Assembly (NCBI GenBank): GCA_017938215.1
Contig: JAGBBZ010000006.1
Span: forward strand, 1 to 64,000
Direction: 5' to 3'
From: Eubacterium sp.
GTDB lineage: Bacteria; Bacillota; Clostridia; Lachnospirales; Lachnospiraceae
Length of the DNA: 64,000 bases
Shown here: positions 10,192-18,975 of the stretch, in pieces
Numbering within the stretch: position 1 is the first letter of the stretch
How the letters are laid out: each line of letters begins with the position of its first letter
Notes under the pieces: generated by a model
Seen by the model: the letters and a program-made list of their open reading frames with translations, nothing else
What the model was told of the DNA's origin: nothing
The model's database searches: none
Translations under genes and position numbers: made by a program

Positions 10192-11256
10192 ATGAGAGAA
10201 GGAGTGTCTGTAATCGTGCCAGTATATAATGCAGAAAAATATTTGACAGAGTGCATCGAAAGTGTATTGGCACAAGACTATGAAAATGTGGAATTGATTT
10301 TAGTCGATGATGGTTCCACGGATGGTAGTAGGGATATTTATGAAAAGTATGCCACAGAGCATGCAAATATAAAGATTTGCCGACAAAAGAATAGCGGACC
10401 GGCAGAGGCTCGTAACAATGGAATTCGACATGCTGTGGGGGAATACTTGGTCTTTGCTGATGCGGATGATTACCTGGCAGATGCTGGTGTGATTTCGAAA
10501 ATGGTGAAAATGCTTCAGCATACACAGGCAGACATTGTGGTTGGAGATTACATGCGGCTTTGGAACGGAAAGCTTTTGTCGGCAGAAGGAAATCGATCCT
10601 TTAGCCAGACGCCAGTTAATCGTGGTGCCTTTCGGTTTCAAGGCTTCTTTTCGGTGGGAACATTGTCCTATTTATGGGGGAAATGCTACCGAGCATCCTT
10701 TTTGAAAGAACACCAGCTACATTTGGGTGATTTTTCTTATGGTGAAGATAAACTATTTAATATGAGCTGTTATGTAAAAGGGGCAACGTACGCATTCATC
10801 GATGAGCCGGTGTATGTGTACCGAAAAAATGAGGATTCTGTTTCTTACAAATTCCGCGCCGATACGGTGCAAGGGTGGCTTGGAATCGCGGAAGAGATTC
10901 AACGTGTCATTGACGAAGAACAAAAAGACTTTTGTGGGGATTTGACAGCGTATACCATTTTCTTTGCCAGCTTTTTCGATGGAAAAATGTATTATCAGTA
11001 TGACGATGGAAAAATGCCGGCAGTGAAACAGGTATTGAAACAATATGCGGAATCTACGTTGGCAAAACGATACTTCAGAGAATTGGCAAAAGGAAAACGT
11101 CTAAAAGAGATTCCGTCGCTGATGTGGCGAGTGATGATGTGGGGGTTTGCTGTTGGTATGAATCTGCGTTGGTACGGTCTTTTGGCGCTGGGAATCAAGA
11201 TTTTGGTGGAATTGCGAATCGATGAGCGATTGTCAGATACTGGGAAACGAGAGTAA
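10192..11256 (+). CDS. Family 2 glycosyltransferase
   Basis: A 354-residue GT-A fold transferase, probably adding a sugar to a surface polysaccharide. The N-terminus VSVIVPVYNAEKYLTECIES, the nucleotide-binding DDGSTDGS near residue 43 and the DADD metal motif near residue 92 are typical. The C-terminal part (MWGFAVGMNLRWYGLLALGI) is hydrophobic and may contact the membrane. AGAAAGGAACGAAGGGA precedes the ATG. It stands between icd and the pel operon, which has its own promoter at 11358, so it is probably a separate transcription unit of the same polysaccharide locus. Confidence 0.88.
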   Translation: MREGVSVIVPVYNAEKYLTECIESVLAQDYENVELILVDDGSTDGSRDIYEKYATEHANIKICRQKNSGPAEARNNGIRHAVGEYLVFADADDYLADAGVISKMVKMLQHTQADIVVGDYMRLWNGKLLSAEGNRSFSQTPVNRGAFRFQGFFSVGTLSYLWGKCYRASFLKEHQLHLGDFSYGEDKLFNMSCYVKGATYAFIDEPVYVYRKNEDSVSYKFRADTVQGWLGIAEEIQRVIDEEQKDFCGDLTAYTIFFASFFDGKMYYQYDDGKMPAVKQVLKQYAESTLAKRYFRELAKGKRLKEIPSLMWRVMMWGFAVGMNLRWYGLLALGIKILVELRIDERLSDTGKRE

Positions 11257-11357
11257 AAGACAAAAAATGAGCAACTTATATCGAAAAATGACTTATGTAT
11301 TTGACAGTTATTGCCGATAAATTACTTGTGTTGTGCTGAGGGATGAAGTGTAAAATC

Positions 11358-11386
11358 TTTACAATTCCCCTTGAATATAGTATAAT
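11358..11386 (+). promoter_or_regulatory. Promoter of the pel-type operon
   Basis: TTTACA at 11358-11363, a 17-base spacer and a perfect TATAAT at 11381-11386. It precedes the PqqD-like gene, and the following genes are spaced or overlapped without gaps, so it should drive the whole run to about 25.5 kb. The rest of the 175-base leader shows no recognisable c-di-GMP riboswitch core. Confidence 0.82.
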
Positions 11387-11430
11387 AGAGGGATAATGAA
11401 ATAGAAAAAAGTATGAAGGGATTCGATAAA

Positions 11431-11709
11431 ATGTCATTCTGTTTAAATCAATCAAAGGCCAGATATCAATTGCGATATGCGGCGGGGATCTACTGGTTGC
11501 TAGACATGGAGCAGCCAGGAATTCCTTATCAGAAACCGCTCCCCATGAATGAGACGGGTGCTGAGATTTGGCATATGCTCGGACAAGGAATGTCGATGGA
11601 GAATATGGCAAAGACCATGAGTCAGCAACATGGTGTTTCGGAAGAAGAGGTTAGGCAGGATATACAGCAGTTTTTGCAACAACTACAACAGTATCACATC
11701 ACTATTTAG
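11431..11709 (+). CDS. PqqD-like peptide-binding (RRE) protein
   Basis: A 92-residue protein with the PqqD pattern: an N-terminal beta region, PMNETGAEIWHMLGQGM as the conserved N.TG..iw..l core, then helices with SEEEVRQDIQQFLQQL. PqqD proteins and RRE domains bind leader peptides and present them to modifying enzymes. It is the first gene of the pel-type operon, 21 bases before the PelD fusion, an unusual place for this family. GAAGGG lies ten bases before ATG 11431. An earlier in-frame ATG at 11413 lacks a ribosome site but cannot be excluded. Confidence 0.75.
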   Translation: MSFCLNQSKARYQLRYAAGIYWLLDMEQPGIPYQKPLPMNETGAEIWHMLGQGMSMENMAKTMSQQHGVSEEEVRQDIQQFLQQLQQYHITI

Positions 11710-11730
11710 ACAAGCGACATGGAGGTTGCG

Positions 11731-13908
11731 ATGAACATTTTATTGATTGGCGGTTCCAGTAGTTTAATGAATCAGATGATTATAAAGTTGAAAAAGGAAG
11801 GTCATCGGATTTATTTGTTAACAGGAGAACGATATGCCAGAAAGTCCTATGAAAAAGTATTTGAAGTATATCATTTTTCTTATGAAAATGACAGTTTAAG
11901 AGAGATTTTTGATAGTGTCAGCCCGGATGTAACATTGTTTATGGGGGCATATGACACAAACTATATGTGGCAGGATAGCGAGCGGGAGTCTGTTCGTTAT
12001 ATTTCTGGGTTAATGAATATGTTGGTGGCATATTCTACAGTAAAGAAAGGGAAGTTTATTTACCTTTCTTCCCAAGAAGTGTACAGTCACAGTTATGAAG
12101 AAAATATTACAGAAGACGTTCCGCCAAGTGCATCTGGAATGCGCGGAACAACTCTTGTACAGGCAGAGAAAATATGTCTTGATTTTCGGGAGAATTGGGA
12201 ACTGCCTGTTTTTGTGTTGCGTTTAGATCAGTTATATAGCATTCCCAAGAAACGAGAAGAAGTGAATCACATATGTGCAAAAATGTGCCTAACGATGTTG
12301 GAGTCCGGATATACTACGGCGGACAAAAAGACGGTGGGTTCCTTTTTGTATGAGTCCGATGCGATTCAATTTATCTACCAGATTATATCTGCGAGAAAAA
12401 CCAATCATTGGTTATACAATATTGCAGCGACAGAGCCAGTGAATGAAGTGGAAATCGCAGAGATGATTCGAGAGGCTATGGGACAGGAGATGCAGATTAT
12501 CGAAGTGGAAAAAGGAGGATATTATCGACGTGTCCTTTCCAATGAGAGATTTGCACAGGAGTTTGATGCTTCGATTTATCATCCGTTGGAAAGTGGACTT
12601 CAAAAACTGGCAGCGTATATGGAAAAGCACAAAAATGTATTTTTGCTTGGGGAAGAAGAACGACTTCCATGGTGGAAGCGAGCGATTCAAAAATGTGGAT
12701 GGCTCTTAAAAGCAGCGGTACCATTTATCGAGAATATGATCTGCTTTATTCCATTCTTTATGTTAAATAACCGTACCGTAGGGAGTCAATATTTTGCGCG
12801 GTTGGATTTTTACTTGTTTTACGTGTTACTGTTTGCCATTGTTTATGGACAGCATCAGGCGATATTTTCAGCGGTGTTGGCAGTGTGTGGGTATTTGTTC
12901 CGACAGATGTATACCCGAAGTGGATTTGAAGTTATGTTGGATTATACCACATACATTTGGATGGCACAGTTGTTCATATTAGGTTTGGTTGTGGGATATA
13001 TGCGCGATCAGATTCGTGCCATCAAGAGTGAAGGTGCTGAGGTACAAGAACATTTGAATCGACAACTGGGGGATATCCGGGATATCAACAATAGTAACGT
13101 TCGGGTGAAGGATGTATTGGAAAAACAAGTGATTGATCAGAAGGATAGTATCGGAAAGTTGTATAGTATTACGTCTACCTTAGATCAGTACACACCAGAA
13201 GAAGTTCTTTTCTATGCCGTTGAGATTTTATCGAAGATATTGCGCAGTCCGGATGTTGCCATTTATACTGTGTACAATGATTCGTATGCTCGTATGTTTT
13301 CTGCCAGTTCTTCGGTGGCGAGAAAGCTCGGAAACTCCATCCGCTATCCGGAAATGGGAGAGATGTATCAATGCTTGTTGGAACAAAAAGTATATATCAA
13401 TCGCCAGTTGGATGAGAAATATCCTTTGATGGCAAATGCCATTTATGAAAATGATGAGATGAAAATGATTGTCATGGTGTGGGGAATTCCATGGGAGCGA
13501 ATGACGTTGGGGCAGGCCAATCTTTTGGTGGTTATCAGCTATTTGATTCAGAATGCCACATTGCGTGCCAATCGTTATATGGCAGCTCTTGAAGAGGAAC
13601 GTTATCTTGGAGATACGAAGATTCTTGAGCCAGAGGCCTTTACTTCGTTGGTTATGGCATATCAGAAGGCAGAAAAAAAGAATCTTACCGAATGTACCTT
13701 GTTGCGAATCGAGGCGTCAAGTGGCTATGAGCAGGTGTCACTTGTGCTGATGAAAAATCTTCGTCAGACGGATTATCTGGGAACGTTAAAGGATGGAAAG
13801 TTGTATGTTCTTTTGGCAAATACCGATCGAGATGAGGCGGCAATCGTTATCCAACGTTTTGCAAAGGCAGGATATCAAAGTAAGATTGTGGAAAGAATCG
13901 AGGGATGA
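11731..13908 (+). CDS. pelD: PelD-like c-di-GMP receptor with an N-terminal degenerate epimerase domain
   Basis: A 725-residue membrane protein expected to gate Pel polysaccharide synthesis. Residues 1-290 resemble an NAD-dependent sugar epimerase, but the Rossmann glycine motif is degenerate (IGGSSSLMNQ) and the catalytic YxxxK has Val143 in place of Tyr, with Lys147 kept. Four hydrophobic segments cover about 325-430, then a coiled coil, a GAF domain (about 455-620) and a degenerate GGDEF domain. That last domain keeps the I-site R678-Q-T-D681 and has lost GGDEF (KDGKL). This TM-GAF-GGDEF order is the PelD layout. ATG 11731 has GGAGG five bases upstream; ATG 11719 is the alternative. It overlaps the pelE region. 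Confidence 0.85.
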   Translation: MNILLIGGSSSLMNQMIIKLKKEGHRIYLLTGERYARKSYEKVFEVYHFSYENDSLREIFDSVSPDVTLFMGAYDTNYMWQDSERESVRYISGLMNMLVAYSTVKKGKFIYLSSQEVYSHSYEENITEDVPPSASGMRGTTLVQAEKICLDFRENWELPVFVLRLDQLYSIPKKREEVNHICAKMCLTMLESGYTTADKKTVGSFLYESDAIQFIYQIISARKTNHWLYNIAATEPVNEVEIAEMIREAMGQEMQIIEVEKGGYYRRVLSNERFAQEFDASIYHPLESGLQKLAAYMEKHKNVFLLGEEERLPWWKRAIQKCGWLLKAAVPFIENMICFIPFFMLNNRTVGSQYFARLDFYLFYVLLFAIVYGQHQAIFSAVLAVCGYLFRQMYTRSGFEVMLDYTTYIWMAQLFILGLVVGYMRDQIRAIKSEGAEVQEHLNRQLGDIRDINNSNVRVKDVLEKQVIDQKDSIGKLYSITSTLDQYTPEEVLFYAVEILSKILRSPDVAIYTVYNDSYARMFSASSSVARKLGNSIRYPEMGEMYQCLLEQKVYINRQLDEKYPLMANAIYENDEMKMIVMVWGIPWERMTLGQANLLVVISYLIQNATLRANRYMAALEEERYLGDTKILEPEAFTSLVMAYQKAEKKNLTECTLLRIEASSGYEQVSLVLMKNLRQTDYLGTLKDGKLYVLLANTDRDEAAIVIQRFAKAGYQSKIVERIEG

Positions 13909-13913
13909 TGACC

Positions 13914-14813
13914 ATGTGGAAATATGTCATTCTATTGGTTATTAATATAGTAATCGTATTAGGATATATTATCTGGAATCAAACGAAACGAACAAAACAG
14001 ACATTGAGTATCGTCTCAAAGTCTATTGTGATGTTGTTATGTCCGTTGGCGGGACCACTTTTTGTGTTTCTTGGGCATGTGATTTATCGTTGCTTTTTTC
14101 ACGATGAAGTAAATCTGGATGATGTGATTTTTAAGAAAGATCGTGTGGAAACCTATACCCATGCAGATGAAGAGCGTGGTCGTACAGTGGTTTCTATGGA
14201 AGAGGCTTTGGCCGTTACGGATAAAGATAACCTGCGTAATCTGATGTTAAATGTTGTCCGTGGAGATATTCGTGATTCCTTGGCGTCCATTGCGCTGGCG
14301 CTGAACAGTGAGGATTCTGAGACATCTCATTATGCGGCATCGGTGCTTCAGGATTCTCTCAATGACTTCCGTGCTACGGTGCAGAAATGTTATAATGAGA
14401 TTAAAAAAGGGGAAGAAAATCAGTTGGAGTATGTGTTGATGTTGCTTGACTATATGGACCAAGTATTGCGACAGCAGGTATTTACGCAGATGGAGCAATG
14501 CTCTTTTGTGAAGCGAATGGATGAAGTGTGCGAGATTTTGTACGAGATCGCACCGAAAAAGATGACAAGTCATCACTATGAATCCATTTGTCTGCGATTG
14601 CTGGAAATTAAGGAATATGATATTTGCAAAAAATGGTGTGAGCGTTCGGTGCTTGGCTATCCAAACACATTATCCACCTACACATGTCAGCTGAAATTGT
14701 ACTTTTCCAATGGAGACAGGAAAAGCTTTTTCCGTGTGTTAAATGCCTTAAAGCAATCCAATGTTGTAATTGATAATGAAACGCTGGAACTCATTCGTGT
14801 GTTCCAAGAGTAA
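13914..14813 (+). CDS. pelE: PelE-like membrane protein with helical repeats
   Basis: A 299-residue protein with two N-terminal membrane helices (VILLVINIVIVLGYIIW and IVMLLCPLAGPLFVFLG) followed by a cytoplasmic alpha-helical TPR-like region. It contains NLRNLMLNVVRGDIRDSLAS, where scaffold-type PelE proteins carry their repeats. In Pel systems PelE binds PelD and PelG in the inner-membrane synthase complex. The assignment rests on topology, size and its place directly after pelD. AGGG at 13901-13904 gives nine bases to ATG 13914. ATG 13905, which overlaps the pelD stop, is an alternative. Confidence 0.75.
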   Translation: MWKYVILLVINIVIVLGYIIWNQTKRTKQTLSIVSKSIVMLLCPLAGPLFVFLGHVIYRCFFHDEVNLDDVIFKKDRVETYTHADEERGRTVVSMEEALAVTDKDNLRNLMLNVVRGDIRDSLASIALALNSEDSETSHYAASVLQDSLNDFRATVQKCYNEIKKGEENQLEYVLMLLDYMDQVLRQQVFTQMEQCSFVKRMDEVCEILYEIAPKKMTSHHYESICLRLLEIKEYDICKKWCERSVLGYPNTLSTYTCQLKLYFSNGDRKSFFRVLNALKQSNVVIDNETLELIRVFQE

Positions 14814-14834
14814 GAGGAATGGACGGTATTACAA

Positions 14835-17159
14835 ATGTCGATGGAATTATTAACCATATTACAATTTAGCGAGGTGTTTTGTGCCTATTTTTTCATGACG
14901 GTAATATTGCCGGCGTTTGTTTTGCGTGCCAAGATAAGGGGGCGGAGACTGTCTGAAAAATTCCTCATGAGCTTTTTGGCTGGAAATTTCTATTTGATGA
15001 ATCTGGTATTTGCGCTACAACTTCTGAAGATATCGAATCAAGGAACATTGATTTTGGGGACAGTGGTTCCTGCATTTTTTATTTGGATTCGCGTAAATCA
15101 TATTCCATTCATGGCGACCGTGCACGACTTTTGGCGAGGAATACGACGACTTTCTGCAGGATACTTGGGATTTAAGACCATTGTGGTGCGAGGATTGGAA
15201 GGACTGGGAGCTGCGATAAAAAAAGGGACGAAATGTTTGGGACGAGCTTTTATTCGTCGTCCGTTGGAATGGTTGTTGCTTTTGGTGATTCTGGGACTTT
15301 TGGGTTATTTCTACGGATGGCAACTGTTAAAAGGATATGGCTATACCGCATCGGATACCCCTGTGCATATGTATTGGCTTAATGGAATGGAGCGTAATCA
15401 GATATTTATCGATGGTGTTTATCCGTTTGGTTATCATTGTATTATTTACTATATTCATGCAGTGTTTAAAGTGGACACCTATGTAATGATGCGCGTATTT
15501 TCTTTTGTGCAAAATATTATGATTCACATGGTTTTAGTAGCGGTGATTCGTTTGTGTTGCAAGAGTCGCTATATTTCATATGCTGCTGTTGGAATGTATA
15601 CCATTGGTGGTTTGCTGCAAGCAAATACATATTTCCGTTTTTTGTCTGTGCTTCCACAGGAATATGGGATGCTTTTCATTCTTCCCTCGGCTTATTTTGC
15701 CTTTAAGTTTTTTGAAGAGCGTCAGAAGGAATTGAAAAGAGACCAAAAAAAGAAAGGTGAGTCCTTGGTCTGCTTGGTGTATTTTGCAATGAGTTTTTCC
15801 ATGACTTTGGCAGTACATTTTTACGATACAATGATTATTGGTCTGTATTGTGTAGGAATTGCTGTTGGATATATTTTCTGGTTTGCACGGAAAACGTATT
15901 TTGGGACAGTGGTTGTCACCTGCTTTATCAGTGTAATGATAGCGGTTTTGCCGATGGGAATTGCCTTTGCCACGGGAACACCACTACAGGGATCGCTGGG
16001 TTGGGGGATGAGTGTTATCAATGGTTCCAGCGACGAAGAAACGGATGAGGAAGACGAAGAGGGAATGACTCAGCTGGAAAAGGATGGCGCGGTAGTAACG
16101 TATTATGATGCGGATGGAAATTTGATTAAAACCACTGCGGATACAGAAAGTTTGGAAGAAGTTCCATCCGTGGTTCCGGAACCATTGCTTCCGAAACTTG
16201 CAAGAGCGTGGGATAAGTTATGTGGTGGAATTACCAACTATGTATTAAATGATCCGGCACCTTGGGGGTACTTGGTGGTTTTGGGAGCAATCGGTATGCT
16301 ATTTGTTCTCGGAGTACTGTTCTTTTTATTACGAAAACGTTGCTATGGGGCGATGCTCATATCGACAGCTGCCTATATGGTTCTTATGGTGATTTTGCAG
16401 GCAGCAGGAGACCTTGGAATCCCTGAATTGATGGATAAAAATCGATGCCGTATTTACTTTGCCTATTCCTTGCCGGTGGTATTTGCTTTTGCTATCGACG
16501 GTGTTATTCGATTGGTTGTGTGGAAACGGAGTTGGTTCCGTGCCCGTAATGTTATCTCTTTTGCGTGTGTTGTTGCCGTTGCAATCTTTTTGCAGGACCC
16601 GCAGTGGAGAAAGGAACCCTTGGAGACTACTATGTTAGTAACAAATGAAGCAATTACATGCCTCACGAATATTATTGCTACAGAAAAAGATTTTTCCTGG
16701 ACCATTGTTTCTGCCAACGATGAAACTCAGATGGGATTGGATCATGGCTATCATTATGAGGTGATTTCGCTTTTGCGTGAGATGGAGTTACGTAATATGG
16801 AACCGGATGCAAAACCGGTGATTCAGATTCCGACAGAAAGCGTATATGTATTTGTGGAAAAGGTGCCGTTGGATTATACCATCATGTATGAAGGGAGCGG
16901 GCAGCATATTTCTGAGGATGGAGCGTTGAGAAATCTTCCAAGTGTTGGTGGAATCGATATGTATATGGGAGAAAATCGTTGGATTGTGATGTCTCGTTTG
17001 TATTATTGGGCACAAGAGTTTCAGCGTCAATATCCGAATGAGATGAAAGTATATTTGGAGACGGATGACTTTATATGTTATAAAATTGAGCAAAATACAT
17101 ATCGATTGTTTAATTTTGCTATTGATTATGGCTATAATTCACGAAAGGGTAATGGGTGA
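14835..17159 (+). CDS. Large polytopic membrane protein of the pel-type operon, 774 aa
   Basis: I do not recognise a named family. About twelve hydrophobic segments cover residues 10-590, followed by a soluble C-terminal region of about 170 residues. An extracytoplasmic-loop-like motif GYTASDTPVHMYWLNG with a nearby YPFGYHCIIYY recalls the acidic first loop of GT-C glycosyltransferases, which would fit transfer from a lipid-linked donor, but this is inference. A strongly acidic insert (SSDEETDEEDEEGM) precedes a 60-residue polar stretch. It sits between pelE and the DUF2194-like gene and overlaps the latter, so it should be part of the same synthase. Pseudomonas-type pel operons have no obvious counterpart. 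Confidence 0.75.
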   Translation: MSMELLTILQFSEVFCAYFFMTVILPAFVLRAKIRGRRLSEKFLMSFLAGNFYLMNLVFALQLLKISNQGTLILGTVVPAFFIWIRVNHIPFMATVHDFWRGIRRLSAGYLGFKTIVVRGLEGLGAAIKKGTKCLGRAFIRRPLEWLLLLVILGLLGYFYGWQLLKGYGYTASDTPVHMYWLNGMERNQIFIDGVYPFGYHCIIYYIHAVFKVDTYVMMRVFSFVQNIMIHMVLVAVIRLCCKSRYISYAAVGMYTIGGLLQANTYFRFLSVLPQEYGMLFILPSAYFAFKFFEERQKELKRDQKKKGESLVCLVYFAMSFSMTLAVHFYDTMIIGLYCVGIAVGYIFWFARKTYFGTVVVTCFISVMIAVLPMGIAFATGTPLQGSLGWGMSVINGSSDEETDEEDEEGMTQLEKDGAVVTYYDADGNLIKTTADTESLEEVPSVVPEPLLPKLARAWDKLCGGITNYVLNDPAPWGYLVVLGAIGMLFVLGVLFFLLRKRCYGAMLISTAAYMVLMVILQAAGDLGIPELMDKNRCRIYFAYSLPVVFAFAIDGVIRLVVWKRSWFRARNVISFACVVAVAIFLQDPQWRKEPLETTMLVTNEAITCLTNIIATEKDFSWTIVSANDETQMGLDHGYHYEVISLLREMELRNMEPDAKPVIQIPTESVYVFVEKVPLDYTIMYEGSGQHISEDGALRNLPSVGGIDMYMGENRWIVMSRLYYWAQEFQRQYPNEMKVYLETDDFICYKIEQNTYRLFNFAIDYGYNSRKGNG

Positions 17160-18967
17160 TGGCGATGGTAACGAAACGTAAATTTCTGACCATGGCGGTC
17201 ATGATGTTTGTTCTGCTTTTTATGTTCCAGTTTACGCAGGTAATGAAAGAAGCAGGAAATGAATACGACACAAATGAATATGCTGGAACGTCTGAATTAA
17301 ATAAAAATGATGTTTGGGAAGACAGCGGCAACAATTCTGCTGTGTTGATTGGCACAGAAGAAAGTTTATTAGGAAATGTGGCGAAACAATGGTGTACCTA
17401 CACGAAGAGAAGCTTTCATGTGTATGAAACGTTAGTGGAGTGTCCGAGTGAGACATTGAAGGAAGCAGATGCTATCTTGATTGATCCCTCTCATATAGAG
17501 TATGAACGTCAAATGTCATTGTTGACATTGCGAGTGGAGCAGGGGGCAGATGTGGTGTTTCTTTCATTGCCAGAATCTGATATGATTAAAGAAAATGAAC
17601 AGTTACAGAAGCTTTTAGGAATTGATGAAGTAAAAGCAGAACAGGTGCAGTTAGAAGGAATTAATCTTTTCACTGGCTTCCTTTTGGGAGGACAGACAAT
17701 TTACAAGCCAAAGGATGAAAAGGAAAAGCAGGAACGTCAGGATTTGGATTTGCAGATACCTTGGTATGTGACAGGAAATGCCAGCAAAACTTACATGGTT
17801 GGAATGATGTCAGATACCAGTGTGAAAAATGAACAGCTGCCAGCCATTATTTGGCGAAATTCATTGGGGACAGGAAATGTATTTGCTGTGAATGGTGATT
17901 ACATGTCAGAACTTACAGGCATTGGAATTCTGGATGCGATGATGGCAGAGTGCAATGAGTATGATGTGTATCCGGTCGTAAATGCGCAAAGTTTGGCAGT
18001 GGCGAATTTTCCAGGATTGGCTGCAGAAAACGAGGAAGAGATGAATCGATTGTACAGTCGTGATCAGGTGGCAGTATATCGTGATATTTTGTGGCCGAGT
18101 TTGTACTCTACAGTGGAAAAAAGTGGCTCGCAGTTGACTTGTTATCTCGCGCCGCAGTTTGATTACACGGATGGAAACGAACCACAAGTAGATCAGCTGG
18201 TTTTTTATTTGAAACAGTTAAAAGAAAAAGGAGCCGAGGCAGGGCTTTCCATGGAATATGTAAAGGGAAGCGGTTTGGCGGATAAGCTGACAAGAGATGA
18301 CGCATTTTTTGAGTCGGCAGGCAGTGATTACGAGTATGGATCGGTTTATATGCCAGAGGTAGACACGGAAGTAATAGAAACCTGGAGAAGAATTTCCCGT
18401 TATGAAGGATTGGACACGATAATATCACAACCGGTAGAAGAGGAGCCGATTTTATCTTATGTAAACGAATGCATGACTCGTCAGTTTGTGACTAGTAGTG
18501 GAATTTCTCATACGTTTTCAGAAGATTTGCGGATGAAAAGTATACAGACATCATTGGGCTATTCTAACATTGTGTTGGATATGAATCAAATTTCCTGGCC
18601 AAAGAAAGAAAGTGATCGCTGGGAAATTGTATCGGAGCAATTTTCAAGTAATATTAATACGTATTGGAAGCCATTTGAAATGTTTGCGCAGACAACAGCA
18701 TCCGAAAGCGACGAAAGGATTCGTGGATTTTTAGCGATGGATTATGAGGATTCGCGAGAGGATAATGTGATTCAGATTCAGGTGGAAAAGAAAACGAATC
18801 AGGTTTGGATGGTATTGCGTACCCATGGAGAAGATATTGAAGCAATAACAGGTGGTGAGTTTGTCGAGATTGAAGATGATGCGTATTTACTTTGCATTCA
18901 GGACGATATATGTCGAGTGACCACCAAGTCAAAGGATCAGTTGAAGTATCCGCTTCCAGAGAAATGA
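17159..18967 (+). CDS. DUF2194-like anchored extracellular protein, possible PelA deacetylase equivalent
   Basis: A 602-residue protein with a signal anchor (residues 11-27, MAVMMFVLLFMFQFTQV) and a large extracytoplasmic region. Size, position before pelF and fragments such as LAPQFDYTD and SSGISHTFSEDLRM fit DUF2194, the family that I recall occupying the PelA-deacetylase place in Gram-positive Pel loci. I cannot see an intact family-4 esterase metal triad (D-D-H-H), so it may be a non-catalytic binding protein or have diverged. ATG 17159 overlaps the upstream stop by one base, with AAAGGG nine bases before. It ends eight bases before pelF. Confidence 0.65.
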   Translation: MAMVTKRKFLTMAVMMFVLLFMFQFTQVMKEAGNEYDTNEYAGTSELNKNDVWEDSGNNSAVLIGTEESLLGNVAKQWCTYTKRSFHVYETLVECPSETLKEADAILIDPSHIEYERQMSLLTLRVEQGADVVFLSLPESDMIKENEQLQKLLGIDEVKAEQVQLEGINLFTGFLLGGQTIYKPKDEKEKQERQDLDLQIPWYVTGNASKTYMVGMMSDTSVKNEQLPAIIWRNSLGTGNVFAVNGDYMSELTGIGILDAMMAECNEYDVYPVVNAQSLAVANFPGLAAENEEEMNRLYSRDQVAVYRDILWPSLYSTVEKSGSQLTCYLAPQFDYTDGNEPQVDQLVFYLKQLKEKGAEAGLSMEYVKGSGLADKLTRDDAFFESAGSDYEYGSVYMPEVDTEVIETWRRISRYEGLDTIISQPVEEEPILSYVNECMTRQFVTSSGISHTFSEDLRMKSIQTSLGYSNIVLDMNQISWPKKESDRWEIVSEQFSSNINTYWKPFEMFAQTTASESDERIRGFLAMDYEDSREDNVIQIQVEKKTNQVWMVLRTHGEDIEAITGGEFVEIEDDAYLLCIQDDICRVTTKSKDQLKYPLPEK

Positions 18968-18975
18968 GGAAAGAC

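Noticed and set aside
11257-11430. c-di-GMP riboswitch before the pel-type operon
   Set aside because: I looked for the GEMM core and stems and saw none. Only a promoter and a short leader are supported.
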